A stretch of 64,000 nucleotides of DNA from Pseudoalteromonas sp. Scap06 (GTDB lineage Bacteria > Pseudomonadota > Gammaproteobacteria > Enterobacterales > Alteromonadaceae), in assembly GCF_013394165.1 (NCBI RefSeq), contig NZ_CP041330.1, forward strand, positions 496,001 to 560,000. Reading direction: 5' to 3'. This document shows, piece by piece, positions 1 to 7,689 of this stretch. The translations under genes and the position numbers were made by a program. The notes below the pieces were generated by a model that made no database searches, was not told where the DNA came from, and worked only from the letters and a program-made list of their open reading frames with translations. Positions within the stretch are counted from its first letter, which is position 1, and every line of letters begins with the position of its first letter.

Positions 1-417
1 GGTTACTGCCTACCTAAAGATACCAAACAGTTATTAGCAAATTACAAAGATGTTCCTAATAACATTATAGGCGCCATTGTCGATGCGAATCGAACACGAA
101 AAGATTTCATCGCGGAATCAATTATTAATCGTAAACCTAAGGTTGTCGGTGTTTATCGGTTAGTTATGAAGTCGGGTTCGGATAACTTTAGAGCCTCTGC
201 CATTCAAGGTATTATGAAGCGCATTAAAGCAAAAGGAATTGAAGTTGTTGTTTTTGAACCCGTACTTGATGCTGATGAGTTTTATCATTCTCGGGTAATC
301 AAAGATTTAAATGAATTTAAGCAGCTTTCAGATGTTATTTTATCAAACCGTATGGTTGATGAACTGGCTGATATTGCTGATAAAGTTTATACGCGTGATT
401 TATTTGGTAGTGATTAA
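1..417 (+). CDS. ugd: UDP-glucose 6-dehydrogenase, C-terminal part (5' truncated by window)
   Basis: The frame is open from base 1 and ends with TAA at 415-417, so only about 138 C-terminal residues are present. The fragment starts at [11 protein letters not shown], the conserved segment of UDP-glucose/GDP-mannose dehydrogenases that holds the catalytic cysteine. It continues through the C-terminal UDP-binding domain, with the [14 protein letters not shown] segment. The enzyme oxidises UDP-glucose to UDP-glucuronate with two NAD+ in the cytoplasm and feeds capsule, LPS or exopolysaccharide synthesis. The short C-terminus, ending soon after the VYTRDLFG segment, fits the bacterial short form. 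The upstream context lies outside the window, so a polysaccharide cluster there is inferred only. Confidence 0.9.
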   Translation, partial: GYCLPKDTKQLLANYKDVPNNIIGAIVDANRTRKDFIAESIINRKPKVVGVYRLVMKSGSDNFRASAIQGIMKRIKAKGIEVVVFEPVLDADEFYHSRVIKDLNEFKQLSDVILSNRMVDELADIADKVYTRDLFGSD

Positions 418-698
418 AATATCGTTTAAGGCTTAAGTATACGGGCTGCGAGCGACGGGCTGCGAGGTACGAGTTACGGGCGACGAGGAACGGGTTAAGT
501 TTGACTGGTGTAGCAGCGGTTTTATTTCGTGTCTGGTTAAAGACAAAGGTTCTAGGTATAAGGTAGAGATTAAGCCAAGCACGGTGTTTGGATTAGACGT
601 AGGTGGGGCTTTATGCCGCGCAGGTTTGGTTTATGTTCATGGGCGACGGGCCTAAAACCTAATAACGACGCGGGGTGAACCCGCTACTACAGATATTT
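418..698. repeat. Mosaic intergenic repeat, copy A (convergent spacer ugd / MBL nuclease)
   Basis: This spacer holds no credible gene. It starts with GC-rich alternating units built on ACGGGC, GGGCTGCGAG and GGGCGACGAG (about 436-497). A degenerate heptamer run follows on the plus strand: GGTTCTA, GGTATAA, GGTAGAG at 548-568. Next is a palindromic module at 599-622 with core GGGGCTTTATGCCGCG, then CGACGCGGGGTGAACCCGC near 665-685. The same modules recur, in the same order, at 10905-11385 and partly at 2165-2361, 16385-16479 and 57768-57860. I infer a dispersed non-coding repeat family. Confidence 0.7.
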
Positions 699-730
699 AA
701 AAACCTTGCGATGTTAACCGCAAGGTTTTT
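699..730 (-). terminator. Rho-independent terminator of the MBL nuclease gene (hairpin copy A)
   Basis: The arms AAAAACCTTGCG (699-710) and CGCAAGGTTTTT (719-730) pair perfectly over 12 bp around an 8-base loop. The arms begin and end in A/T runs, so it can act on both strands. It sits between convergent genes. The same hairpin recurs at 2364-2395, 11389-11420 and, with changes, 16480-16511. Confidence 0.8.
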
Positions 731-737
731 AAATATC

Positions 738-764
738 TCGAACCTCGAACCTCGAACCTCGAAT
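738..764 (-). repeat. Heptamer array (TCGAACC)3, GGTTCGA on the minus strand
   Basis: Three exact TCGAACC units (738-758) are followed by a broken unit. On the minus strand the array lies 8 bases after the stop codon of the nuclease gene and before its terminator hairpin. Compare the arrays at 2403-2451, 11428-11441 and 16519-16574. Confidence 0.9.
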
Positions 765-772
765 TTGTCTCC

Positions 773-2152
773 TCACTTCCCAATCTCAACTTTTACATCA
801 TCACCCAGTACTTCCCTATACTTTGTAGCGAGTGCATTTTTAGCGTCATCATCGCCGTGGACTATTTTTATATGGCGGGGTTTTTTGCGCATACCGGTTA
901 CAAATTTAATTAAACCAGTTTGATCGGCGTGGGCGCTGTAGCCGCTTATTGTGTGTATTTTGGCGTTAATATTAATGTGGGTATTATTTATAAATACATA
1001 GCCATTTTTTGGGCCATAGGTTTGTATGTCGCGACCTAAAGTACCTCTGCCTTGGTAACCTACAAATAGTACGTCGGTGGTTTTGTCGATTAAAAATCGC
1101 TCTAGGTAGTTAACTATTCGTCCGCCGGTGCACATACCGCTTGCAGCTAGGATAATTGCAGGTTTTTGGCGGGTGGCTAGGTAATTTATTAACGCTAAGT
1201 GCTCGCTATGGGTATTTATTGTAGTGAGGTTTTCAAAGTCGAGAGGATGGCGGCCTTTGGCTACTTTTTGTTTTGCTTCTTCATCCCATAAATATTTAAA
1301 TTTTCGATACTGCTGAGTAAAATTAGTCGCCATCGGGGAGTCGAGTATTACTTGTATTGTGCGCCAAGGTGAGTTTTTAGTTGAGGCATGAATTAGCTGT
1401 TCAAGTTCGTATAACAGCTCTTGTGTACGGCCTATACTAAATGCAGGCACAAGCACGATACCGTTGTCGGCAACTGCGCGCTCAATCACAGCTTTTAAGG
1501 TTTGCGTACGTTGTTTTCGTCCTTGATGGTTTTTATCACCATAGGTTGACTCAATTACTAAGGTATCGGCTTTATAGGGCGCTTTAGGTGCGGGTAGCAA
1601 AGGCGTATAGGGCGCCCCTAAATCACCTGAAAATACGACCCGATGGCAGTTTTTAGCTTTACGAGTTGGTATGCTTATATCTATTTCAACATAAGCGGAG
1701 CCTAAAATGTGCCCTGCTCGTTGTAGACGGGCTTTGGCTATGTGTTCACCTTTGCAAGGAAGCTCAAACCAGGTTTTAAAATCAACTTCAATAATTTGCT
1801 GTTTAAGTAACCTTAGGCAGGTATCTATTATTTTTTGATCGCGTGTGACGCCCACTTTTAATGCATCTTCAATCACTAGTGGCAGTAAACTAGCCGATGC
1901 AATAGAGGTAAATATGGGTCCTTTAAAGCCAGCCATTAATAAGTAGGGGATTCGGCCAACATGATCGATGTGACAATGGGTAACGATCAGCGCGCGGACT
2001 GTATCTATATTAAATTCAATATTAAGATCATCAACAGAATCTTCACCTTGAAATAGTCCGCAGTCAATTAGAAAAGAGCTTTGATCGTTTATTATCAGCT
2101 GGTGGCACGAGCCTGTTACGCCATTTACCGCTCCGTGGTGAAGTATTTGCAT
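773..2152 (-). CDS. Metallo-beta-lactamase fold, beta-CASP RNA-processing exonuclease-like protein
   Basis: This 459-residue protein has the zinc motif THCHIDHVGR (H59, H61, D63, H64), a beta-CASP insertion (VIESTYGDKNH, FSIGRTQELLYEL) and the C-terminal segment of RNA-metabolising MBL enzymes (GYQGRGTLGRDI, then SGYSAHADQ). This layout belongs to the YSH1/CPSF73-like family, which cleaves RNA at a two-metal site, so RNA processing or decay in the cytoplasm is inferred. The exact substrate is unknown for the bacterial group. It is downstream of ppaC on the same strand but separated by a 300-base repeat spacer, so it probably has its own transcript. Confidence 0.85.
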   Translation of the reverse strand: MQILHHGAVNGVTGSCHQLIINDQSSFLIDCGLFQGEDSVDDLNIEFNIDTVRALIVTHCHIDHVGRIPYLLMAGFKGPIFTSIASASLLPLVIEDALKVGVTRDQKIIDTCLRLLKQQIIEVDFKTWFELPCKGEHIAKARLQRAGHILGSAYVEIDISIPTRKAKNCHRVVFSGDLGAPYTPLLPAPKAPYKADTLVIESTYGDKNHQGRKQRTQTLKAVIERAVADNGIVLVPAFSIGRTQELLYELEQLIHASTKNSPWRTIQVILDSPMATNFTQQYRKFKYLWDEEAKQKVAKGRHPLDFENLTTINTHSEHLALINYLATRQKPAIILAASGMCTGGRIVNYLERFLIDKTTDVLFVGYQGRGTLGRDIQTYGPKNGYVFINNTHININAKIHTISGYSAHADQTGLIKFVTGMRKKPRHIKIVHGDDDAKNALATKYREVLGDDVKVEIGK

Positions 2153-2361
2153 TTTATGTCCTTATGTTTTGGCTGCGGGCCTCGGGTTACGGCTCGAAGC
2201 TCGAATCCTAGCACTTAGAGCCTAAGTCTTTATTTTATAGGTAAATATAGCAGGTATTTTAATGTGGGAGGGTCTTTATACCGTAACGGACGAGCCACGA
2301 GCCAAGAGGACCTAGCACCTTGCTCCTAATACTGACGCGGGATGAACCCGTCTACAGGCAT
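2153..2361. repeat. Mosaic intergenic repeat, copy B
   Basis: The spacer between ppaC and the nuclease gene has no ORF. It holds GC-rich units such as GGCTGCGGGCCTCGGGTTACGG and ACGGACGAGCCACGAGCC, and then CTGACGCGGGATGAACCCG (about 2332-2350). These match modules of the other copies. It leads directly into terminator hairpin B. Confidence 0.6.
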
Positions 2362-2363
2362 AA

Positions 2364-2395
2364 AAAAACCTTGCGATGTTAACCGCAAGGTTTTT
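2364..2395 (-). terminator. Rho-independent terminator of ppaC (hairpin copy B)
   Basis: AAAAACCTTGCG and CGCAAGGTTTTT form a 12-bp stem with a run of seven A on the plus strand, which gives a U tract in the minus-strand transcript. It is identical in stem and loop to the hairpin at 699-730. Confidence 0.85.
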
Positions 2396-2402
2396 AAATA
2401 TC

Positions 2403-2451
2403 TCGAACCTCGAACCTCGAACCTCGAACCTCGAACCTCGAACCTCGAACC
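2403..2451 (-). repeat. Heptamer array (TCGAACC)7 abutting the ppaC stop codon
   Basis: Seven exact tandem copies. The last base of the array is also the last base of the ppaC TAG codon, so the transcript runs from the stop codon straight into GGTTCGA repeats and then the terminator. Confidence 0.95.
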
Positions 2452-3374
2452 TAGCTCTTAAAAGCGTCTTGTAGTGGTGGCACTACTTGCTTTTTACGGC
2501 TTAATACGCCGTCTAGCCATACTTTACCGTCTTCTGGTTTTTCACCATAAGCTTGCTCAACTAGGCTAGCATCGTCTGATGCAATTAGCATTTGTGAGCC
2601 TTCTTTCATAATGTCGGTCAGAAGTAAAAATACCGAGTGACGACCGCCTTCTTCTTTAAGCTTCGCGATGTCGGCTTCAAGATCGGCTTTAATCTCGTCA
2701 AATACCGCAAGGTCAATAACTTCTAACTGACCAATACCAACGAGGTTACCGTTCATGTTAAAGTCTTTAAAGTCACGCATTACTAAGTCACGTACTGGCG
2801 TATCTTCAACGGCTGATTTAACGCGGAACATGTCCATGCCTAGTTCTTTAAAGTCTTCAATGCCTGCAATTTCTGCAAGCGCTTCAACACATTTAATATC
2901 GGCAGTAGTACAGGTTGGTGATTTGAAGATAACCGTGTCGCTTAAAATAGCGCAAAGCATAATGCCAGCAATATCTTTAGGGATCTCAACGTTGTAGAAG
3001 TCATACATCATTTTAATAATGGTGTTAGAACAACCAACAGGGCGGATCCAACACTCAAGTGGTGTTGATGAGGTTAAATCACCTAGCTTGTGATGATCTA
3101 CCACGCCCACTACGCGAGCCTGATCAATATCGTCAGGTGCTTGGGTTTTTTCTGTGTGGTCTACAATATAAACGTCTTCGCCAGCGTAGCTAAGTTTTAG
3201 CTCAGGTGCTTCAAAACCGAATTTATCTAAAATAAATTGTGTTTCAGGTGAAACTTCACCTAGGCGAGTTGGGATTGCTGGTTCATCAATTTGGTTTTTT
3301 AAATAAGCCAGTGCAATTGCACCACATATTGAATCTGAATCTGGGATTTTATGGCCCACTACATACATTGACAT
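2451..3374 (-). CDS. ppaC: Manganese-dependent inorganic pyrophosphatase (DHH family)
   Basis: Hydrolyses pyrophosphate to phosphate in the cytoplasm. Visible metal ligands are GHKIPDSDS (H8, D12, D14), IVDHTE and VVDHHKLG (the DHH motif), and LSDT further on. A C-terminal DHHA2-type domain (about residues 190-307) contains the substrate-binding SRKKQ near the end. The frame extends upstream to 3410, but the ATG at 3374 is preceded by AAGGAG at good spacing and gives the family-typical start MSMYVVGHK, so I use it (307 residues). The gene stands alone, and its 3' end runs directly into a heptamer array and terminator. Confidence 0.95.
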   Translation of the reverse strand: MSMYVVGHKIPDSDSICGAIALAYLKNQIDEPAIPTRLGEVSPETQFILDKFGFEAPELKLSYAGEDVYIVDHTEKTQAPDDIDQARVVGVVDHHKLGDLTSSTPLECWIRPVGCSNTIIKMMYDFYNVEIPKDIAGIMLCAILSDTVIFKSPTCTTADIKCVEALAEIAGIEDFKELGMDMFRVKSAVEDTPVRDLVMRDFKDFNMNGNLVGIGQLEVIDLAVFDEIKADLEADIAKLKEEGGRHSVFLLLTDIMKEGSQMLIASDDASLVEQAYGEKPEDGKVWLDGVLSRKKQVVPPLQDAFKS

Positions 3375-3491
3375 GACTAAACTCCTTAAAATTTGCCGAT
3401 ATTCTAGCAAAGTCTTTGGGTTTTAACATATAGACAGTGTAATTAAGTTTTGGTTACACTTTAAATCGATATTATTAATTGGAAGACCCAC

Positions 3492-3992
3492 ATGCAACTC
3501 GGCCGAAAAGGTTGGAACAATGTTATTATTTTTTCGATGTTGATTATGATCTTCTTTTTAAATGGACTGCATAAAAACATAGGGAATGATGAAACACAGG
3601 CGCAATTTCAGCCACTACTTCCTGTGCAAAGTTTTGTATTAACACTTAAATTTATCGACCAAAAAATTGACCGTATTGGCACTAGTTGGCGTACTACTAC
3701 TTTGCAAAAAAATGTACCGCTTAGTTGGCAAGGCTCAGAGCAGCAACTTAGTGAGCTAGTTTATTTATGGCAAAATACCGCGTTGATGACCACCATCACA
3801 CCTGATGCGCTTGATATGAATAAGCCACTATCGGTAGCCACGTTTGAACTCGCCGGTGAGCCCCTACCTTGGGTGTACTTATTATTTGAGGCGAATGGTC
3901 AGTATTATCTATTCGATAAAACCAGTCAGCGATTATTGTTGCTCGATTTAACTACTGCAAAACAATTATTTCCAAGTTTTACCTTTTCATAA
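3492..3992 (+). CDS. Conserved hypothetical single-pass membrane protein upstream of mutM
   Basis: 166 residues. One hydrophobic helix near residues 12-26 (VIIFSMLIMIFFLNGL) suggests an N-terminal anchor with the rest outside the cytoplasm. I recognise no domain or catalytic motif. The start ATG follows GGAAGA. It ends 13 bases before mutM and is probably cotranscribed with it. Function unknown; linkage to mutM is positional only. Confidence 0.7.
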   Translation: MQLGRKGWNNVIIFSMLIMIFFLNGLHKNIGNDETQAQFQPLLPVQSFVLTLKFIDQKIDRIGTSWRTTTLQKNVPLSWQGSEQQLSELVYLWQNTALMTTITPDALDMNKPLSVATFELAGEPLPWVYLLFEANGQYYLFDKTSQRLLLLDLTTAKQLFPSFTFS

Positions 3993-4005
3993 GTGAGTTT
4001 TATTA

Positions 4006-4815
4006 ATGCCTGAATTACCAGAAGTAGAAGTTAGCCGTATGGGTATTACCCCCCATGTGCTAAACCAAGTTGTGACTAAGGTAAATATTCATAATGCCAG
4101 TATGCGCTGGCCTGTGCCAGATGAGGTGTATCAACTTGAGGGGTTAGTGGTTAGCAGTATTGAACGACGTGCAAAATACTTATTGTTAGAATGCGAGCTA
4201 GGCTCGGCTATATTGCATTTAGGTATGTCGGGTAACTTGAGGGTTGTGAACGCCAATGAGCCACTTAAAAAGCATGACCATGTTGAGTTTATTTTAGCGA
4301 ATAATAAGGCGCTGCGTTTAAACGATCCACGTCGCTTTGGTTGCTGTTTATGGCAAGCCCCCAATGAAGAGCATAAGTTACTTGCTAAATTAGGCCCCGA
4401 GCCACTCACCGATGACTTTTTTGCTAAACGTGTTTATGAGCAATCTCGTAATAAAAAAGTGCCTGTTAAACAGTTTATAATGAATAACGCCGTGGTGGTG
4501 GGGGTTGGTAATATTTACGCTAACGAATCATTATTTAAAGCAGGTATCGATCCGCGAAAAGAAGCAGGTAAGGTAAGCCTTAAACGCTACCAAGCGTTAA
4601 TCCCAATTATAAAAGACACCCTAGCCGCAGCAATTACTCAAGGCGGCACAACGCTGAAAGACTTTGCCCAAAGTGACGGTAAGCCAGGCTACTTTGCGCA
4701 GCAGCTATTAGTGTATGGCCGAAAAGGCCAGCCTTGTGTAAATTGCGACACAGCACTAACAGAAATTCGTCTAGGCCAACGCAGCACCGTTTTTTGTGAG
4801 GTGTGTCAGAAATAA
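4006..4815 (+). CDS. mutM: Formamidopyrimidine-DNA glycosylase
   Basis: Bifunctional base-excision repair enzyme that removes 8-oxoguanine and formamidopyrimidines and nicks the abasic site. The N-terminus MPELPEVEV supplies the catalytic proline and glutamate after Met removal. The helix-two-turn-helix segment includes [13 protein letters not shown]. The C-terminal zinc finger is intact: CVNC, then CEVC near the end. The length of 269 residues matches the family. It is followed within five bases by a degenerate GGTNNNA heptamer run. Confidence 0.97.
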   Translation: MPELPEVEVSRMGITPHVLNQVVTKVNIHNASMRWPVPDEVYQLEGLVVSSIERRAKYLLLECELGSAILHLGMSGNLRVVNANEPLKKHDHVEFILANNKALRLNDPRRFGCCLWQAPNEEHKLLAKLGPEPLTDDFFAKRVYEQSRNKKVPVKQFIMNNAVVVGVGNIYANESLFKAGIDPRKEAGKVSLKRYQALIPIIKDTLAAAITQGGTTLKDFAQSDGKPGYFAQQLLVYGRKGQPCVNCDTALTEIRLGQRSTVFCEVCQK

Positions 4816-5116
4816 TAAAGGTATTAGGTGTTAGATTTTAGATAGAGGTTAAAGTTCACGGGCGACGGGTAACGAATTACGGACGTCGGGCTATGGATTA
4901 CGAACCCCGAATCTCGAAGCTCGTACCTCGCCCCCTGTAGCCCGACACTCGAGCCTAAAACTTTTTGCGGAAAAAACAACCGGCCGGTAGCAATGTAGTT
5001 TAAGTGCTGGTATACTCCCGCGTCTGCCACGTTGCGTTCTATGTCCTCATATAGTTTAGCCACTTGTGAGCGGCGAAAAAGTCTAAAACTCGAAGGGGTT
5101 GTAGCATACTTAGAGC
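4816..5116. repeat. Mosaic repeat spacer between mutM and rplM
   Basis: It begins with heptamers GGTATTA, GGTGTTA and GATTTTA (4820-4840) and then GGTTAAA (4847-4853). GC-rich ACGGGCGACGGG-type units follow (4859-4960) in both orientations (for example AACCCCGAATCTCGAAGCTCG). The last part, about 4965-5116, is not repetitive and should hold the rplM promoter, though I see no strong consensus. A 79-codon minus-strand ORF here (4824-5063) lies mostly in repeat sequence and is not called. Confidence 0.55.
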
Positions 5117-5136
5117 GGTAGTTAATAATAACTACC
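5117..5136 (+). promoter_or_regulatory. Hairpin in the rplM 5' leader, possible L13 autoregulatory element
   Basis: GGTAGTTA (5117-5124) and TAACTACC (5129-5136) form a perfect 8-bp stem with a 4-base loop, 35 bases before the rplM start. In E. coli the rplM-rpsI leader is a target for translational autocontrol. That this hairpin serves the same role is inference from position. Confidence 0.4.
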
Positions 5137-5171
5137 TGTGGTTTTAATTGAAAAACATTGGATTTTTATAA

Positions 5172-5600
5172 ATGAAAACGTTTGTTGCTAAACCAGAAAC
5201 AGTAAAACGTGACTGGTACGTAGTTGACGCTGAAGATAAAACTTTAGGTCGCATCGCTACTGAAATCGCTCATCGCCTACGCGGTAAGCACAAAGCTGAG
5301 TACACACCACACGTAGATACTGGTGATTACATCATCGTTATCAACGCTGAGAAAGTTACTGTTACTGGTAACAAATTCAAAGATAAAGTGTACTACGCTC
5401 ACTCTGGTTTCCCAGGTGGTCTTAAGTCTACTACTTTTGATAAACTTCAAGCTGCAAAGCCTGAAATGATCATCGAAAAAGCTGTTAAAGGCATGTTGCC
5501 ACGTGGTCCTTTAGGCCGCGCTATGTTCCGCAAACTTAAAGTTTACGCGGGTACTGAGCATAACCATGCTGCACAACAGCCTCAGGTTCTAGACATTTAA
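5172..5600 (+). CDS. rplM: 50S ribosomal protein L13
   Basis: 142 residues, the full bacterial length. It starts [20 protein letters not shown] and carries the conserved [17 protein letters not shown] and [20 protein letters not shown] segments. It is an early assembly protein of the large subunit. The ribosome binding site is weak (GGA in an AT-rich stretch), which fits a regulated leader. It forms an operon with rpsI 11 bases downstream. Codon use is strongly biased, as expected for a highly expressed gene. Confidence 0.98.
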   Translation: MKTFVAKPETVKRDWYVVDAEDKTLGRIATEIAHRLRGKHKAEYTPHVDTGDYIIVINAEKVTVTGNKFKDKVYYAHSGFPGGLKSTTFDKLQAAKPEMIIEKAVKGMLPRGPLGRAMFRKLKVYAGTEHNHAAQQPQVLDI

Positions 5601-5611
5601 GGAGCACTATC

Positions 5612-6001
5612 ATGGCAAATCAATACTACGGTACAGGTCGTCGTAAAAGTTCAAGTGCTCGCGTATTCTTACGCCCAGGCACTGGTAACATCGTAATCAA
5701 CAAGCGCTCTTTAGAAGAGTACTTTGGTCGCGAAACAGCACGCATGGTTGTTCGTCAAGCTCTTGAGCTTGTAGACATGACTGAAAAATTTGACCTTCAC
5801 ATCACCGTTGCCGGTGGTGGTACTACTGGTCAAGCTGGTGCTATCCGTCACGGTATCACTCGTGCACTTATGGAGTTTGACGAGTCACTACGTCCACAAC
5901 TTCGTAAAGCAGGTTTCGTTACTCGTGATGCACGTAAAGTTGAACGTAAGAAAGTGGGTCTTAAGAAAGCGCGTAAGCGTCCACAGTTCTCAAAACGTTA
6001 A
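5612..6001 (+). CDS. rpsI: 30S ribosomal protein S9
   Basis: 129 residues. It starts [19 protein letters not shown] and ends in the basic tail [12 protein letters not shown] that reaches the decoding centre near P-site tRNA. AAGGAG lies just before the ATG. Second gene of the rplM-rpsI operon and closed by a strong terminator at 6024-6047. Confidence 0.98.
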   Translation: MANQYYGTGRRKSSSARVFLRPGTGNIVINKRSLEEYFGRETARMVVRQALELVDMTEKFDLHITVAGGGTTGQAGAIRHGITRALMEFDESLRPQLRKAGFVTRDARKVERKKVGLKKARKRPQFSKR

Positions 6002-6023
6002 TTTTTACGTTATCAAGAATTCA

Positions 6024-6050
6024 AAAACCCAGCTTATGCTGGGTTTTTTG
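6024..6050 (+). terminator. Rho-independent terminator of rplM-rpsI
   Basis: AAAACCCAGC (6024-6033) pairs with GCTGGGTTTT (6038-6047) over a TTAT loop, followed by a T tract. Confidence 0.92.
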
Positions 6051-6070
6051 TTTTGTAGCTATAAGATTTT

Positions 6071-6119
6071 GGTTCAAGGTTCAAGGTTCAAGGTTCAAGG
6101 TTCAAGGTTCAAGGTTCAA
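6071..6119 (+). repeat. Heptamer array (GGTTCAA)7
   Basis: Seven exact tandem GGTTCAA units on the plus strand, about 20 bases past the rpsI terminator. They have the same sense relative to the upstream gene as the other arrays. It forms the left border of the four-helix-bundle gene island. Confidence 0.95.
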
Positions 6120-6199
6120 GCTATAAGTTTGATCTAAGCTTTGTGTCTTTCTTATTTTATAGTTATAAGTTAAGCATGTTTTAGCTGACTGGTTATGTT

Positions 6200-6547
6200 A
6201 TGAGGTTTGAAGATTTAAGGGTATGGCAACGTTCAGCCGATTTAGCTTGCGAGATTTATTTACATTTTAAGCAGAGCAAAGAGTTTGGTTTAAAAGATCA
6301 AATAACACGATCTGCACTTTCAATTTCTTCAAATATAGCAGAGGGTTATGAACGAATAACTCCTAAAGATTATATTCGATTTTTATCATACTCTAAGGGG
6401 AGTTGTGGAGAATTACGCTCTCAAATTTACATTGCACTAAAAATAGGTGAAGTTGACACGACAGAGGCTAGTGAATGGATTGAGGAGACTCGTGAACTTT
6501 CCCGTATGATTTCAGCATTGATGAAATCAATCGATGCTTGGGATTAA
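6200..6547 (+). CDS. Four-helix-bundle protein of the 23S rRNA intervening-sequence (IVP/S23) family
   Basis: 115 residues, almost entirely helical. It shows the family pattern FEDLRVWQRSADLACEIY near the start, LKDQITRSALSISSNIAEGYER in the middle and FLSYSKGSCGELRSQIYIA after it. Members occur in 23S rRNA intervening sequences and as stand-alone genes near repeats. They form pentamers and are thought to bind nucleic acid; the helper Avd of diversity-generating retroelements has the same fold. No reverse transcriptase is nearby. The gene sits between (GGTTCAA)7 and a (TTTAACC) array in inverted orientation, with a single GGTTCAA directly after its stop. No strong RBS is seen before the ATG, and its AT-rich composition differs from its neighbours. 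Confidence 0.85.
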   Translation: MRFEDLRVWQRSADLACEIYLHFKQSKEFGLKDQITRSALSISSNIAEGYERITPKDYIRFLSYSKGSCGELRSQIYIALKIGEVDTTEASEWIEETRELSRMISALMKSIDAWD

Positions 6548-6589
6548 GAGGTTCAAAATTAAATATTCATTCAAAAATATATGAGTATG

Positions 6590-6617
6590 TTTGACCTTTA
6601 ACCTTTAACCTTTAACC
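6590..6617 (-). repeat. Heptamer array (TTTGACC)(TTTAACC)3, inverted relative to 6071-6119
   Basis: One variant and three exact TTTAACC units, followed by degenerate TTCAATT. Read on the minus strand this is GGTTAAA. It is opposite in sense to the array on the other side of the four-helix-bundle gene, so the two could form an imperfect terminal inverted repeat. Confidence 0.9.
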
Positions 6618-7098
6618 TTCAATTCTCCCCTTACGACTAATGTCGACATTAGCTTGATCAAAATAGGCAAAGCATGCGTATTTATTGAACGAAAGCTTAA
6701 AAATGACCGACTAACGCAAAAAAAGTTAAATAATTATCGCAATTAGTTTAAATCCATCAGTTAATTGGTGAATTTTTTTGCTACAATTGGCGGGCAAATA
6801 AAGTGAATGAGTTTAATGTCGCCAAATTCAGTTGTTACTGTACTTAGTTGGTGAGATTGTACTTGTTTACAAATTGTTTTTACGGAAGCGATACTATAGT
6901 CATTTGGTTTCATACTCGAGCTTACTTAATCAACTATTTGAGCAAGTCAGGTTTATTCGAGCAGGAGGCTGTGAATAACCTTGTTTTAAACAAGGGTTTT
7001 AATTATGATCGTTTCTCTTTTAAAATTCGAAAAATTAACCTGCTGTAACTGATGTTCTCAATATAGCAAGTGTTGAGAATCATAGTGGAGATAAGTGG
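6618..7098. other. Upstream region of petABC
   Basis: 480 bases with no convincing gene. A 66-codon ORF at 6848-7048 has no RBS or recognisable product. The stretch should contain the petABC promoter. A TACAAT at 6782-6787 and a TACTAT near 6893 are possible -10 boxes, but neither has a good -35 partner. A small palindrome AATGTCGACATT lies near 6650. Confidence 0.4.
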
Positions 7099-7689
7099 AT
7101 GAGCAATGCGCCTGTAGACAATGGCCGACGTCGCTTTTTAACCATAGCTACCTCTGTTGTTGGTGGTGTTGGTGCGGCTGGGGCTGCTGTTCCTTTTATT
7201 GCGTCTTGGAATCCAAGTGAGCGAGCTAAATCTGCGGGTGCGCCTGTAGAAGTAGATATCAGCAAACTTGAGCCAGGACAATTAATACGTGTCGAGTGGC
7301 GTGGTAAACCTGTATGGGTTGTATCACGTACCCCAAAAATGCTTGAGCAGATGAAAGAACATGAAGGTCAACTTCGTGATCCGCAATCGCAAGAGCCACA
7401 ACAATTAGAATCATCAACCAATGATTTCCGTTCATTACGCCCAGAGATTTTTGTCGCTGTAGGTATTTGTACGCATTTGGGTTGTTCACCTAGCTTTTTA
7501 CAAGGTGGCTTTGGTGAGAAAGTGGAAGGGACTGATGATGGTTTTTACTGTCCATGTCACGGTTCTAAGTTTGATATGGCTGGCCGTGTATTCCAATCGG
7601 TACCTGCACCATTAAATTTAGAAATTCCACCATATACTTTTCTTGATGAGACCACTATTTTAGTGGGCGAAGAACAAGGGGTGGCCTAA
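7099..7689 (+). CDS. petA: Ubiquinol-cytochrome c reductase, Rieske iron-sulfur subunit
   Basis: 196 residues. The N-terminus carries a twin-arginine signal-anchor (GRRRFLTI at 9-16, then a glycine/alanine-rich membrane helix). The 2Fe-2S ligands are complete: CTHLGC (C124, H126) and CPCHGS (C151, H154). It accepts electrons from ubiquinol at the Qo site of the bc1 complex, on the periplasmic face of the inner membrane. Its TAA overlaps the petB ATG by one base, so the operon is translationally coupled. Confidence 0.97.
   Translation: MSNAPVDNGRRRFLTIATSVVGGVGAAGAAVPFIASWNPSERAKSAGAPVEVDISKLEPGQLIRVEWRGKPVWVVSRTPKMLEQMKEHEGQLRDPQSQEPQQLESSTNDFRSLRPEIFVAVGICTHLGCSPSFLQGGFGEKVEGTDDGFYCPCHGSKFDMAGRVFQSVPAPLNLEIPPYTFLDETTILVGEEQGVA

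Noticed and set aside
675..923. 82-codon plus-strand ORF over the terminator and the nuclease gene end
   Set aside because: It encodes repeated NLEPRTSNL from the heptamer array and is antisense to a clear gene.
2403..2451. CRISPR array
   Set aside because: The 7-base units are contiguous with no spacers and there are no cas genes.
4824..5063. 79-codon minus-strand ORF between mutM and rplM
   Set aside because: More than half lies in repeat units, it has no recognisable domain and it opposes the highly expressed rplM promoter region.
6200..6547. Diversity-generating retroelement accessory gene (avd)
   Set aside because: The fold is shared, but no reverse transcriptase, template repeat or variable repeat is present nearby.
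6848..7048. 66-codon plus-strand ORF before petA
   Set aside because: No RBS and no known product; it probably lies in the petABC leader.
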